64,000 nucleotides of DNA from Salminus brasiliensis (GCF_030463535.1 NC_132878.1:39338054-39402053), one strand, 5' to 3'; positions 47,287 to 61,204 are shown, counted from the stretch's first letter. Program-made: numbers and translations. The notes: a model not told the origin generated them from the letters alone.

Positions 47287-48950
47287 GTGAGTGCGCTGGC
47301 AGTGGCTTCGAAAGCCTGACAGGCTGCGAACTTTGCTCAAGGACCTCAACTCCTCAGATTCTGTCAGCACCAGCCAATGAGAGCTGGAGTGGGTTTGAGT
47401 CATGCAGATATGCTGCAGCTCCGCACTGATTTGGTACATACATGCTGCATGATTCACATCATGCTACGCTACTGAAGTGCAGCCACCCCTGGAACGTTTG
47501 AAGAGTATGAAGAGCTGGGGGAGCAGCTGAAGTCATGTGGATGTGAATTGGAACTGAAAACACCCTTTTCTAATGTAATGTGATGTGTTATCCAGGGAAA
47601 CTTCGGCAGATCTAGCTCAGCGTTATTGCTCAGGGATCGGGGTGAAGCGTGATGGTGGCCCCATATGTGAAGGAGTGTAAAGGGAAATTTCTGTAAAAAA
47701 TGTCATTAACATCATTTATCACTTGGCGCAGATGCAGCTGATCAGCTTAAAAAGATTTGATACCCAACGTCTGCTTCTTTAGTTTACAACAGAAGATGCT
47801 AGGCTAGCATTGCTAACAGACAGTGGACTTGGATTGTCACCAATCTCATTTTGTTATATAGAGCATTAGGACAATGACTAAAGGAACAATACTATGGCTG
47901 TTTCCACCAATGTTTGAGGTTCACGGTACAATTTTGTACTGTAGGGCAGATTTACCATTCCGCTAATTCCTTATTTCTGCAGAACTCTGGGTAAAAAGTA
48001 AGGAGGAACGCTATTGCTGTTCCTACCCTTCCCACCTAGTGGCTGACATGGCGTTAAAATGAATAAATAATAAAAAACTATTTAGATAATTTCACGCCAG
48101 TCTTTTTTTTATGGTGGGCTCGTGAAAAAACGATGAGCTCTGCATTTATTAGCAAATGTACATCACCATCTCACATGTAGCGTAGCTTAGCATAGGTCTG
48201 TTTTCAACCCTGTTACAAGAACATCGTAATTCATTGTTGTAATTATTCCCCAGTCTTAGCAGATAGTGTTGCAGTTAGCTAGCTAAAGAAATGGTAGTCG
48301 GTTCTACTAGCAGTAGCTTTTGGTCTAGAACAGTACTCTCAGTACTGGGTTCCTCTTCAGATGTGTGGTTAGCTCTTTAGTGGGAGGTAGTCCAGTTTGC
48401 CAGTTTGGCATTTGCGTCATCACATGCCGCTTTGGAGCTCCCCTTCTCTGGACACCAGATTCCTGGTTCGCATAGTAACCTGTAATTCCATAGCATGCAG
48501 ATGGAGGCGGGGATGTGCTGCTTGTGTCAGGACACTGATGAACAGTATGAACAACACCATTTTACTGCAGCACACCTTGAGAGCTATCAGGGCTTTCGCT
48601 AGCGGGCTGAGTGCATGGACACCATGGGACGTAGATTTAGGGAGTCTAGACTATTACAAAACGGTTTTGGTGTTGGCCTAGTTTACAGCCCTGCTTTGAA
48701 TCCACCAGATTTCCATATAAATGAAGAGGCAACAGTGTTAATGTTCACATCAAATTTCGAATTTAGCTAGTTCCTCATTTTAGGCTATAGAACGCTTCTG
48801 CCAAGACAAATCACACGAAAAATGATCCCATATCCACCCTTGGCCTTTTTTCTTTCGTATATAAAAGTGCTGTTTCACATAAATAAATAATCAAGTTATA
48901 GGAAAATAAAATGTTTTTTATTATGATATGCTGTCTTTAATATGATATGA

Positions 48951-49409
48951 GTCTTTATTAAGGATGCACCAATCAGATACTAGGAAATTGGATAATTAGT
49001 CTAATCCAAGGGACCGATCCATTTTTACAGGACCCAATTCTTGCACCGTCGGTATTCTAGGCTTCATAACTCAGAATCAGAGTAACTTACAGATGTGATA
49101 CACAGTCTTTCATAATATTTATAAAAAAATTCAGAATAAAAGTCCTGATAATTATATTTCATTGACAAATAAATAGAAATTGAGTTCATTTAAATCTGTG
49201 TTCATTTGTTATAGATTGTTTTACAAAGTTAGTAAAGTAATGATTACATCAGTCCTGATGCTTCATGTATCTCCCACATGGTCAGATATGATTTATTAAT
49301 TCAGCAATGGTATCAGATCAGTATCGGGTGTCAGCCGATGTGCAAAGTCCATGTATCGGTATCTGTATCAGAACAGAAAAAGATGGCTCGGTGCATCCCC
49401 AGTCTTTAT
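48951..49409. mobile_element. hAT-type MITE with exact 8-bp target duplication
   Basis: The element spans 48959-49401. The left end reads TAAGGATGCACC and the right end, on the complement, TGGGGATGCACC, a 12-bp inverted repeat with two differences near the tip. Both sides carry GTCTTTAT (48951-48958 and 49402-49409), the 8-bp duplication expected of hAT transposition. The interior includes ATCGGTATCTGTATC near the right end and has no transposase. Confidence 0.9.
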
Positions 49410-52400
49410 ATTCTCCGTTGGATGGATCCGTGTCAGAATGAGCCATGTGAGTGTATTTGTCTGACAACTGTAGCAAACGCTGTGCTATTTATCACAGCTC
49501 TCCCTGTAAGATAGGTGAAGAGTGCTCCTCCCAGCAGTGTTCGGCAGTGCTTTTATTGGGTGTGCCCTTGGGGCAGCTGAAAGATAAAGTTATTGGAGAA
49601 CCCGGCAAGTGCCCCAGATTGTTGCTACTGGCTGTGTGTAAGCAGTGACCCATCCGCCCCCGCACCGGAGTATTCTGTCGGACCAGAAGCTGTTCAGAGC
49701 GCTAATACGCTGGGTCTCAAGGGAGGAGGACAACATAATAGAAACAGCACATAAAAAAAGGCTTTCATTCTCAGCGATGAACCGCAATTAAAAGTAGTGT
49801 CTTATTCATGTAGGGCTGATTACTGAGATGCTGCCGGCTCATGCAAAAGATCCTATATTTAAATTTTTCCACTGCTTGGGATTCAACCCATTCCCACTGT
49901 GCCTCTAAACCACAGGGCCTCTTTTTGAAATTGCGGCCCATTAAGGATACAGTTTCTTTGATACTTTGCATACATATAGCCCATACCTTTGAACTAATAA
50001 AACTATAGGCATATCAAATTCTGTCATCCTTCAGTCACTCTGGCTCATATCTTGCTCGTTCATTCTCTCTCTTGCTCTTTCTTGCTCTCTTCATTCTCTG
50101 TCAGTGTGCTTTTTTTTGTCTCGGTAGAGAAGAGGATAAGCAGAAGGCAGCAGGAGTTTGCCGAGCGCTCTGAACCCCTGCGTCTCGGCGCTGGTTATTA
50201 AAGGCTACGGTGCCTGCAGGCTCCTTCTCCAGTCACGCAGGGAGCCGGCCGACTCATTCAGCTGCTCTCTTTAACCCAGCGTACCCAGACCGAGCCTGTT
50301 CCTGCTAAATCAACCGCCTTGTGTAGACTGAACTCATTTGAACTAGTGGTGGAGCGTCCCTGGTCAAAGCCTTGTCGTGCGGCGGTCCTTTTAACAACAC
50401 TAGACAAAGAGGTAGGCCCGGAGGCTGTTTTCTTTTTTTTCTTTTTTTTTTAAATCTGCTACCTGACACAAGACTTTGTTCAGCAATGCAAATAGAGGAC
50501 TGTGGTAACAACCCTATGGCCAAATGTCCAACCATGTAGTCAAATATGCCGTAAAAATATGAAGGAACTAGTGCTGACGCTGGTGATATTGGCCAACTAG
50601 AGCACAGTATTGTGGCATAGACAATATATCATCCCTGGTTTGTTTTGCAATGGGGTAGCTGAGTCCCCTTGCAGAGCCTCATGCATTCAGCGGATGGTGT
50701 GGATATTATGACTCGGCATGGGAGTTCTCCCCAGAGGTGGACCTGGTGTCCGCTTACACTTCCAGTGTTGAGGGAGATTCCTTTGTCTGTCTAGTCTATA
50801 CTCACGAACAGGTGCTGGCTCAACTCACTGCCAACGGGGAAGCAAAGTGGGTAGTTAACAGTGCAGTCATGCAACCGGGCCGAGACACGCACGCACATCT
50901 TCTTGTACATGAGTAGAGCCTGGCCAATAGGGACATTTTCTGGCAGAGAAAATGTTCAGATATTGATTTAAATAGGCTACAAAATCAGATTCCGTTAGCT
51001 TTAAGATTCTGCTGCCTTTTACCTTCCACATAATACCAGCCATACAAGAACCCCAGGTTGCACTAATCCCACGTAGATTGCCGCGTTGGACGGTATTTCA
51101 AAACTATGATGTGTCTGTCTGAGTGCCGACGTGCTGAGTTCGGAAGAGCAACCAGGCCCGGATGAACCTGGATGTGCCTGTGAAAACACAGCCTAAAGGC
51201 ACTTTATGCACCCAGATGTGAGGCTTTATCGTCTGAACCTGTGTGATTTGAGGCCGTGTTAGCTGGAACACGACCTGTGCTGTGGTGTTTAGCCTGCTAG
51301 CTAACGTCTCTAGGCCTAGATAGCCGGCTATGAGTCCAAACACAGCAGAACCACTCTCTCATTTCACCTTTCTGTTACTCTATAGCTTCGGATGGGCGTG
51401 CATGTCTTCATGCAGTGTCTTTAGAGATGCTGCAGGTGAATTTGCATATTCAAATGGTCCTGGCTACCCGATATTGATCTGAGATCAGTTGGAAGGTCTC
51501 TGTCTGACATAAATGTCACAGCAGTGGGAAGAAAGGCCAGCATGAGGAGACCCTCTATACTCCAAGTCATTTCTGCCCATGCGATGCAAAGTGGTCCGTG
51601 CCTCGTTGCCGGTGGCTTAATAATGGGCTGCCTTTTTTTTTTTCTTCATTTCTCTACCCTGCTTTGAACCCATCAGCCACTCCACTCTCTAGAACCGTGA
51701 GACAAAGAGGGTGATGATTGATGTGGGCCGGACGAGGAAGAGGTTACACGCTCTTACAGTCGCTGACGCTTCAAATCACGCCCGCTTGGCTCAAGCCTCT
51801 GCTTTTCAATTACAGAGGTAAAGGAAGCTATAAATTTGCATTTTATACTCGAGCATTTTTTTCCATCCGCCCCTCCTCTCCATAACAGCCACACAGGCAT
51901 AGGAAGACGGAGACGAAGCTTGGCAACCTAATGCGCCTGACCCCATTTTTTTATTTTATTTTATTATTTGCATTTTTTGGCTTCTGGAAAAGAGGGAAGC
52001 ATGCAGAGCTATCTAAGCTCCTGGCTCGAATCAGGGAACAATATTTGCGCTGAGGGGACCGCCATTTAATTGTGCTGTGCCGGTTCCGATTTGCATGGGG
52101 GCTGCTTTGCATCTGGAATGGAAAAGCTAAGAACACAGACGGGCCCAGCTGGAGCCTCCGCAGAGCCTCGAACTGCCCCCTTTTTCTCACAGCAAACAAG
52201 CTGTCAGTCCTTTCTGGAGCGAGGAAGGGGTAGCCAGGGTTTTGCTGGAGCGCAATCATGAATGAGTGGCTGATGATTATGCGGAAGGCCACAGCAGTGC
52301 TTAGTAGTTATGGCTACATAACTGACATTATCAAATATTGCACTAATGTAAGAAAATCATGAGGTTTCTCATTTCTTTTTCATGATTTTTAAAAAAAATA

Positions 52401-53632
52401 TTGCTTTACCTTCAATTAAGCCTTCTAATGTATTGTTAGTAAAGACCTTATGGGCTATAATAAACACACATACATGCTTTAAACCCCACTTGGAAAGATT
52501 ATTATGCAGATTGTCAGTCTGAATCTAAATGTGGACCGAAATGCATTGCTTTGTTACTAAGCAAATAAACGTGAGGAACTACAGTAAAATATAATACTAC
52601 AATATAATAGTTATAATATTAACTATATTATTTACTGTAGATTATTTCCTGGAGTGGGAGGCGCGGGGGGGGGGGGTACTCAGGTGGGTACATTCTAGAC
52701 AATTTGTGGCGTACACAACATAACATGCACAAGCTGGATGTGCAAGAACTCCTCCATTTATACTGCTCCGGTGTTACATCGGACGTGAACACACTACCCC
52801 TCTTCAGCTAGCCGCATCCGGGAGTTCACAGCAGTGCTCCCTGCATCGCCCAAATACAATCACATCCCACTCAACTTCATTTATAATTAATACATGTATT
52901 GATCTTTGTTAAATATATTTACATCCAACCAGATGGACTGATGTTGACTATAAACATGGGGGCTGTTAATCCTAGTGCCTGTGGTTTGGTAGGCAAGGAC
53001 AGGGAACCCTGGAACGAATGCTTTACATGTTGCATTGTGGACACCTATCACACAAACGCTAGCTATCGTCTGATTGGATAATTGGATAGCTTTGGATAAC
53101 TATAACTTTTTCGCTGCACGGCATCCCCAGGACTTGACGCATCGGAGCCATCACACACCGCCCATCTTTTTTGGGGGGCCGCCCCCTCGCACCAGTTGCA
53201 TTGTGTAAAGAGCAATTTCGGGGGTCTCCGTATTTTACCTGTACGGAGCTGCTGCGAGTGTGAAGATCTGAAATGAAGATCTGAGATGAGCTCGGTGACT
53301 GTGGATGCCCAGTGTGTGATTTTCACTGAACTGTTCCTTTAAGACACAGCTGAGGTATTTATAACCGATTCTAAACTTTAAGCTCTTTCAATGTAGGTTA
53401 TTGTGGAAGTAGGGGGAGGGCGGGGGGCTGGAGTGGGGGAAGCGATTGCGGAGAGGGTTTTAAGGCAGATGATAAACTGCAGGAGTGGAGGAAGTTGTTT
53501 GCCCTCTTCCTTCTCCTCTGGTGCTGGCAGGAACTTGGAGGATTTTATTTTTATGCTTCATTTTCAAACAGAGTGGAAAAGAGAGGGAGGGAGGGGGGTA
53601 CAGGAGGGAGAAAGAGAGGGAAGAAGAGCTTG

Positions 53633-53690
53633 AGGAAAAGGGAGAGAGAGCGAGAGAGCGAGAGAGAGAGAGGGAGAGAGAGAGAGGATT
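53633..53690. repeat. (GA)n-rich purine tract
   Basis: Interrupted GAGAGAGCGA repeats. Together with G-runs at about 53720-53732 and a C-run at 53873-53884 this is a low-complexity zone that generates several false open frames. Confidence 0.9.
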
Positions 53691-54643
53691 TCTGTTGTTT
53701 GGACTGAAATACGTTTTTTAGGGGGGGGGGGGGTAAGAAGCTCTGGAGAGTCCATGCAAGTAGAATATTTGAGCTCCGGCAGTCTGTGGTTAGCTATTCT
53801 GGGAGGACGTAGGCGTTGCTGCTCTAATTTGAGGAGACTGTAGCTAATATGTAATGATAGATGTCTTTTTTACCCCCCCCCCCCTTTTTTAAACAAGCTG
53901 AGTTGGTCCATACAGGGATCATATGGTAATGATTCGGGCCAGCCTTTGCAGTTCCGTTACTGTGATGAGTGATCAGTGGACTCCATGTCAGTCTTATAAC
54001 CCTCTGTTCAGCACCCTGTATTATAGAAAATGAACGAACGTGTGCAGGGTCTTTTTTGGGGGCCGTGAGGCAACATTATGTGACAATGGAAGTGGTTGAG
54101 TTAAATAAACCTGGCAGGCTGCTCTCAGTAAACAGCAGGGGGAAAAAAAGGACTGGAAGAATAGCAGCCTGGCACGCATGTTGTGCACTGTGCCTGTGCT
54201 CAGGAATATAGCCCAAGCCTCTTTGCTGTGTTCTCAAACTGCTCCTTATTGCTGCAAGGTGAGGGAATCTTCCCTTTTTATGGGATAAATCTACCACAGC
54301 GGCGGATCGCCCCCCGATCAACCCCCCGATCCCTATCAACTTGTTCGGATCAGGACATTCCTAATTGTTACAGTCCTATTCCTGCACATGAGAAACCCCC
54401 ATCCACTCCCTTTCAGCACCTTCCTTTTCCTCACACATGTTGTCACTGCCTTCCAACCTGGAGTCCTTTAACACACACATTCGGACACATGCAGGCACAC
54501 ACACTCTGAGCAGGAGCATCAGCAGTGTGGTAAATCATGAGGGTGCTGGAGCGCAAAAACCTCTGAAGTTACCAGATGGGCTCCTGTTAGTTTGTTTTTC
54601 GTTTTTTTTAATACACAGGAGCCATGTTCACAGAGCCGAGTTT

Positions 54644-54667
54644 GGGGGGGGGGGGGGGGGGGGGGGG
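54644..54667. repeat. Homopolymeric G tract (about 24 G)
   Basis: A continuous run of G after GAGTTT. Runs like this are prone to sequencing and assembly length error and can form G-quadruplexes. Confidence 0.9.
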
Positions 54668-55059
54668 TTGGAGGAAAAGGATGGGCTGACAAAGAGGTGG
54701 GATAGCTGGGACCCTTTAATTAGCTCTCCCAGTCAATCCGATTAGTCAGGACGGCAGAGAGCTGTTCCGCTGCCATGAGCAGAGGGACAGGGTGATGTTT
54801 GTCCTTTTACCTGCGGTCATTCGAGATTGTGTGACCAGCAAGCTTCTACTACAACTGCTGGGCTACACTTCCTTCTGCAACCGCTTCTTACTGTGCTAAG
54901 CTAATATTGCTAACAAACGATGGAATATAAAGCTTGTTTATATATATGAATATAATATTTTTATAATGTAGGAATGAATGTATCAATGTTAGCCTAGCAT
55001 TTTGTAAACTAAATAAGCACTTTATTGTTTGGAATTAGCGATTAAGTAGATTGTGTGGG

Positions 55060-55180
55060 GTGCAACGACTAATCAGCTAACTCGACTAAAAGCATCTACC
55101 AAATTAGTTGGCAACTATATAGTGTATATATTCAATAGTGGATTAGTTGGTGACATCAACTAGGAACGGTTCTGCACACA
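55060..55180. mobile_element. Fragment of a hAT-like MITE
   Basis: GGGTGCAACGACTAATCAGC (55058-55077) and repeated 'actaa/attagt' motifs resemble the ends of a common fish hAT MITE. No second terminus found. Confidence 0.35.
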
Positions 55181-55475
55181 CATGGACTTAACAGCCAAAG
55201 TTTAACCATAACAGTTAGAAGTAACAGCTGCTGTTACTTCTAACAGTACCAGTCCCCTGCATGCAGTTCCAGACATCTGCAACGACATCACTGTGGTATG
55301 TCAGAGGAGAGCAGAGTTCTATTAGTGTGAGGCCTGGGAGTCGCATGTGGACACTGGCTGACTCCAAGATTTCTCATTTTCCTGCTCAGCCCATGGCAGA
55401 GACCTTCTCAATCCGGAGACCAGACACTGGTTAAAATATGTACATGAGTTTTCCTAACTCTCATAATGGCGTCTT

Positions 55476-55575
55476 TACGGATAATGTCCCGCCGTTTACC
55501 AAAAAGAGCCTATCAGCTTGCTGTTTACGAACAATGTCCCGCCGTTTACCAAAAAGAGCCTATCAGCTTGCTGGT
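55476..55575. repeat. 50-bp tandem duplication
   Basis: AATGTCCCGCCGTTTACCAA occurs at 55483 and again at 55533, followed both times by AAAGAGCCTATCAGCTTGCT. Two nearly identical copies. Confidence 0.95.
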
Positions 55576-57439
55576 TATTTTGCAAGTGGAGATGGGCTGA
55601 CGTGGCTCCAGTCACACCCTGTTAAAATAAAAGTCACTAATACAAACAAAGCAGCAAAAATGATAGTAAAATAGTTATTTGTTTCAACCATAATATTTAA
55701 GGTGATTTAATTCTCAGTACAGTATCATGGTGCCATTGCAAACCATGATGAAATAATTGGGTAAATATTGCAACGCTAACAATCGCTGAAGACGTGCAGA
55801 AGAGCTTGATCTCATTCTTGGACGTAACTGCTACGAACAACGTAGTATGAACACTGTAACTTCCAGCACTGATTCAGCCATCAGAGATCTTGATGGCTAG
55901 CTAATGAGTAGAATCAGTTGGTGGCAGAGCAAGCAAACCCACTCAGCTGTTGAGGGCTGCATCCGTAGGCGAACACAACCACGGTCCAGAGCAGGTAAAT
56001 GAATTCAAATTCCTAGTCTTCGTAACTCTCTGCCGTCTGGACGATGTGTTGTGTGAGTCACTGTCCACAGCACAGCAGGTCAACCAAGGTTAAACTGACT
56101 CCTCGCTCATGCCGGAGCACCAGAGACGTCCTGCCAGATGCCACGGCTGAGCCCCAGGGGCAGCAGTGTTACGTAAATGTTGTTTGCAGCTGACGACGAG
56201 GGGCCAGCCACGTAGCTTGTTGTCAGATTTGTCCAGTCGTTCTGACAGGCATGGCAGCTGTTGCTGAGGAGCCCTCGAAGTTGCAGGTTGGCCACTGCAT
56301 TGTCATGTCCGATGAAGAGGAACAGTCGGGATAAGTCACACCATCTTTAGGGGGGGCACTGCCCCCAGGACAAATTACAACCAGCTCCAGTTCACCGGCA
56401 GTGGAGATTATACAAATAGCAATTGGATCGGTGGTGTGGAAAGTTAGAGGTCCGCTGGGGGTAAGGTCAGCTGGCGGATGCCAGTGGATAAATTTATTGG
56501 GGTGAAGCCAGCTGAAAGTGAAGACCGTGGTAAGACTGTGTCGCTTCTCCAGATCAATACGAATGGAATAGCAGTAGTAAGATAATAGGGCTGCCATTTT
56601 GACCAAGTATTCGCTCCAGAATAGGGAGCGGGAGCAGGAGTGGAAAGACGTCCGAGGCCAACAGCTTATGTGAGTTGGATCGATACTAGGTAATAGCCTC
56701 GACGTAGCTACAGGTTTTAAACCCATCGCATACCGCAGTACAGCAGGCAGAAGATGCTAGTATCCATGGAGACCTAGGCCACTAGGATTAATGAAAAGGC
56801 TTGGGGGGAAAAACAAACAACCAAATAGCAATGCCTGGCCTATACGGATGACCCCTGTAAATGAAAAGGGAGAGAGGCAAAGGGAGGGGTTGATGGGTTG
56901 ATGGAGTCTACGCCTGCATGGCGGAGCTTCACACCTCTCATTGCAGCAGTTACCAGCATGCACATGCAGGCTGCCGGTAGGGCATGCCAGAGGCTTGCGT
57001 GGGTTCATCTGTGATTCCCTTTCAGTTTACTTTGATATGCAGGGAGACCACGGCGAGCTCGAACCGCAGCCACTGAGACGACTAATGCCGGTGCCCGAGC
57101 GTCAGAGTCTGAGGGATGGACGGAGTAGATTACAGGAAGCAGAAGAACATGGTGCAAACAGTCAAGAGAGTGTAATTACAGGATTACCTAGCAAACAGAT
57201 AGCTGGTCTCAGGCTGAAGCCATGCTTCTGTGTGTTGGCCTAGTATTTAAGAAGTATTCATCTAGTTTAGGGGCGCCCAAACTTTTTTTGCTTTCCCCCA
57301 AAGTGGCACTTGTGGTGGACTGATGGTCCTTCCTTTTCCTATTGTCTTTTGTGAACTGCCCACGTGTCACAGACTTCCTCCATAGCTTGGATTCTCCTTG
57401 GCGGTAATATAAGAATCTGGTCTCCTTTTCTATTACTTT

Positions 57440-57620
57440 AATAATAACTATATTCTTTATTTCTCCCCAGTTTCATCAGTCCCGAGACATCCATTATCAC
57501 ACAAGGCCACCGGCGCTAGGAAGCTGGCCTGTGCTTCCTCCGAAACTTGTAGGGTCATTTGAACTAGCGCTGCCGCAACAGCATCTGTGTTGGTTCGCTT
57601 TCTTCACAGTAAGTGGGAGA
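57440..57620 (-). mobile_element. Diverged SINE fragment
   Basis: TTTCTCCCCAGTTTCATCAG (57459-57478) and GTGCTTCCTCCGAAACTTGT (57531-57550) follow the order of the repeat at 22150-22570 with heavy divergence. Confidence 0.4.
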
Positions 57621-60600
57621 TAAAGGGCCAATCTGCTCACTAAGAGATGCTCTCCTGGCTAGGGGTGGCTGTGGCATCATCTGGGTGCAGGGTAGTTGTG
57701 CCTCTCGGAGGGGCCCCTTTATGATAATGGAATTCTCCACAGATGGCATGCACACATCCAGTGGTTTTCTAAAGGTTGCAAAGGGAACCGCTGCATCTGT
57801 AGCCTTCTTCCCAGCATCCTTTTGTCATAATCATAATCATAAGTGGCATCCAGTGCATGCATGCATATTATTAGTTGCTGTTGTGTTTATAGAGTCTATT
57901 AAGTGCTTCATCAGCCTACATCATCAGTCTTTAACCATGTGGCAGAGAACACAGCATTATGAACGCCTGCATTCTGAAAACTGCTCAGTGTTTTTGATTG
58001 CCATAGTGAGCTAGCAGCCAAACATCATACACTTTCGCTATCTCTGCTGTTTTCAGACTGTTTCTCATGCTTGGTGTGTTACCCCCCTTTAGTTTTGGTA
58101 GTACAAACAACCCTAAGGACTCGCATGCACATCATTCTCGTTCTATCATTTGGAAGGTATGGGAATATACAAGACAAGAGCCCCCTGCCCCCCGCCGACT
58201 TTAACCCATTTGTGCAGTGAACACACACTAGTGATCAAACACACAGTGAGCACACATGTCCAGAGCGGTGGGCAGCCAACGCTGCAGCCATGAACTAAAC
58301 TGAATTGAACCCGGGGGTTCATACATGCATACCACTGAGCTAAGTCCTCTTGTTAAGTACTCTTTCCGTCCGATCTCGAACCTTATGACCTCATAACTTT
58401 GACTCATATTTGTAAATAAGAATGTAATTTACACTCTTACTCTAAAACACATGCATTTACAAGGCTGCTAGGGACATGACCGAGAAGGCAGAGATTGCAC
58501 AGCTGTAACTGAGGTTAGCTACATGTTCAGCCAGATGTTAAGCATTCTAGCTGCTGTTGGCCAGATGTTAAGTACAGTAACTAATGTTAGCTCGCTGTTA
58601 ACTACTGGAGCTGATGTTAGCTAGAACTTCTCTTGCTAATGGTAGCCAGATGCTAACTATAGCTGATATTAGGTAGAATAATGCTGCCATCAGGTCCACC
58701 TCGGAAGTGCGTACGTATGGCTTTTACGACTTTTAAGTGCTTTTAAAAGAGACTTTTTTTTGTTTACTTCTGTTTTTCTGTTGCCAACAGAGAGCAGCAT
58801 ATGTATTACAACTACTGTAAAGAAAAATATGAACATTAAAAAATATGAGCATTAGGTGAGCAATATTTGTATCTAGACCCGTTAATCGACTGAGATTTAA
58901 AAAATTTTTAATTATTATTTTTTGGTTTTGGAGCAAAAACAAGACAAACAAGACAAAATTACAGAACTGCACAAAGATTACATTTAAAGGAGCAATTACA
59001 ATGTTTCAGAAAAGGTAGCATGAGTATGAAGTATAGAGGCATATCTGGAGGAGAATCCAAAAAAGCAATCTTAAATGCAAGCTCCGTCACAAATTCACAA
59101 ATTCAAGAATTCACTTATCATTCAACAACAACATCCAACCCGGCAAACCACTTGAAACAGGCAAATTTGACAAGTTTTAGACAATTTGTCTTTTTATTCA
59201 CAATTTGTCTTTTTATTCACAATTTGTCATCATTTATTTGTTTATATCTAAGATTTATTTGTATTTCATACAGTAAAAAATACAGTAGCCTAATATGCCT
59301 GTAGAAGATGGAAAATCATTGAAAGTTTAAGTTATAACATTTTATTTAAAGAGAAATAAAGTAGGTTAATGTTGATTGTAATGTTTGAGCTGAAAAAGTA
59401 ACAGTTATACTTAAATGTAAGTTTATTGTTGGCATAAATACATGCTGCGGTATGTCTCAATATTCCACAAATCCATATGGCAGCTCAAACGTCATTTTAT
59501 TAAATTGTCAAATATTTAGATAGTCTGCGATCATACACAGCGTCTCTTTAACTGAGTTTTTAATGCTTCAAATTAAATGTTTCCATATTTAAAAGAACAA
59601 ACTGTGACCAAATCTGATTCGACCAACAAATTTCTACTATATATGTATAATATTTAATATATAAAATGAGTCAAAAGGCACATTCTTAGTTTACACCTTT
59701 CTCATTTCTGCAATGAGATTTTACTTCGGCAATTAGCATCGCTGAGATTCAGCTGTATTTAACCACAGCTTGGGAGTGGGCCACGGTAGAACCTAGAGCC
59801 TAATCGGTAGTGCATTTACTGATGCAACACAAGCTGGATGTGATAGGATGGTAGTGTATGGTTTACTGACTATTGTCAGGATCTCTCCCTGGGATTCTTC
59901 CCACTGCTCAGGATTTCGGAAGCCGGTTGTTGGTCATGCAGAGCGATGGTAGAGATACACACCGACCTGGACAGCTAGCGGATAAGAACACCGACCACGT
60001 CTTTGCTGACTCCAGTCCCACACACCCACGCCCACTTCTCCACACATTGCTGGCCCTCTGCAGTTCGTTTGGACCCTCAGGGTCAGAAATACGACCTGAG
60101 ACAAAATCATGTAGGACAGTGACACAGATAAGGAGAGCGAGAGAGAGAGAAGCACATTGTCCCTCGGAGAAAGGAAAAAAAAACCTGGATTTGCTTGTTC
60201 ATGTGGTGCCAGGAGCAAATTCACACAAAAGCCAAAAACAGAGCGAGGCTTATAAGAAGAGGAGTCGTGCCTCTCATCAGGCTTTTTTGGTGTAAGTGCC
60301 TGTGGGAGGCAGGCAGTGAGGTGATAAATAGAAAAGAAAGGGATGGAGGAGAAAAAAAAAATAGACCACAAATAGACTGTGTATAGCACCATCAACTAGA
60401 CTAAAGCAAGAGTTGGGGCAGTCACGTTGACTTGCATATCTTCTAGAGGGTGAACCATCTGCTGGCCCCTTCAGGCAAGTGCTGAGGATCAGCTTTTGAT
60501 CAGTACAGCATTGGCTCAATGCAGCTACTAATCACACGTCCCTCCGCGCTTCCTCGGCCTGCCCAAAATCTCACCAAGGCCAGGCCGTGCTGGCTGGCAG

Positions 60601-60953
60601 CGGCCACAGATCGATACGCTGATCATTATTCAATATAATAGGAGAAGAAGTGGACATCTCTAGCTCATTATACAGTCAATCTTGTGTTGGCTAGCCAAGG
60701 CTTGTGGCAGTGTAGCTTCCTCCTCCTCTTTCGAGGGAAATGTGTTTCTCTCGTTCTCTCTTGGCTCCATGCTCATTAATCAGGGCAGGCGTTGCACCGG
60801 CTTGAGATAGTGGCTGAATTGCCAGATGCAGAATGGTGAGGCTGCAGAGGTGGCCGTGTGTTTTCAGTGCTGCCCAGCTGTTTATGTTGCTGCAGGTATG
60901 CAATATCCGCTATGGATTGCCTGGGTGGAACGGGCAACTCCGAAAGGAGTAGT

Positions 60954-61202
60954 TAGGGTTGGGCGGTATCCACAAGGTGAAATTCTGCTGTACTTGGACT
61001 GGCAGCTGGCTGACAAGGTTTAGATACGTTAGCTAGGGCTAGCAGGCGAGCTCCCAGTCAGTGAGCTCCACAGCACCCTTGCCCTGTGGGTCCCTAAAAT
61101 GCACATGGGGGAATGAGCTTATTTGGCCGAGCAAAAATCGGACACATCAGACATGTCGTCATTTTAAATACCGCCCCATCCTGAAACACTGCCCAACCCT
61201 AA
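60954..61202. mobile_element. MITE with TTAGGGTTGGGC terminal inverted repeats
   Basis: The left end is TTAGGGTTGGGCGGTATC (60953-60970). The right end GCCCAACCCTAA (61191-61202) is the complement of its first 12 bases, and ATACCGCCCC (61169-61178) is a second, inner relic. No clear target duplication. The form is like hAT MITEs of fish. Confidence 0.75.
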
Positions 61203-61204
61203 AT

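Noticed and set aside
56223..56726. 167-codon minus-strand frame
   Set aside because: No recognisable domain, mixed composition, no clear splice or promoter context. Kept only as noncoding until transcript evidence exists.
56941..57243. 100-codon plus-strand frame (MQQLPACTCRLP start) considered as a wasf1 coding exon
   Set aside because: It does not resemble the WAVE N-terminus or any other WAVE segment I know; at best an untranslated exon.
59873..60295. 140-codon plus-strand frame, overlapped by a 153-codon minus-strand frame
   Set aside because: Mutually overlapping frames with low-complexity stretches (GA/CT tract near 60136-60150); no family match.
60953..60970. Interstitial telomere repeat (TTAGGG)
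   Set aside because: A single TTAGGG that forms one arm of a MITE inverted repeat, not a tandem telomeric array.
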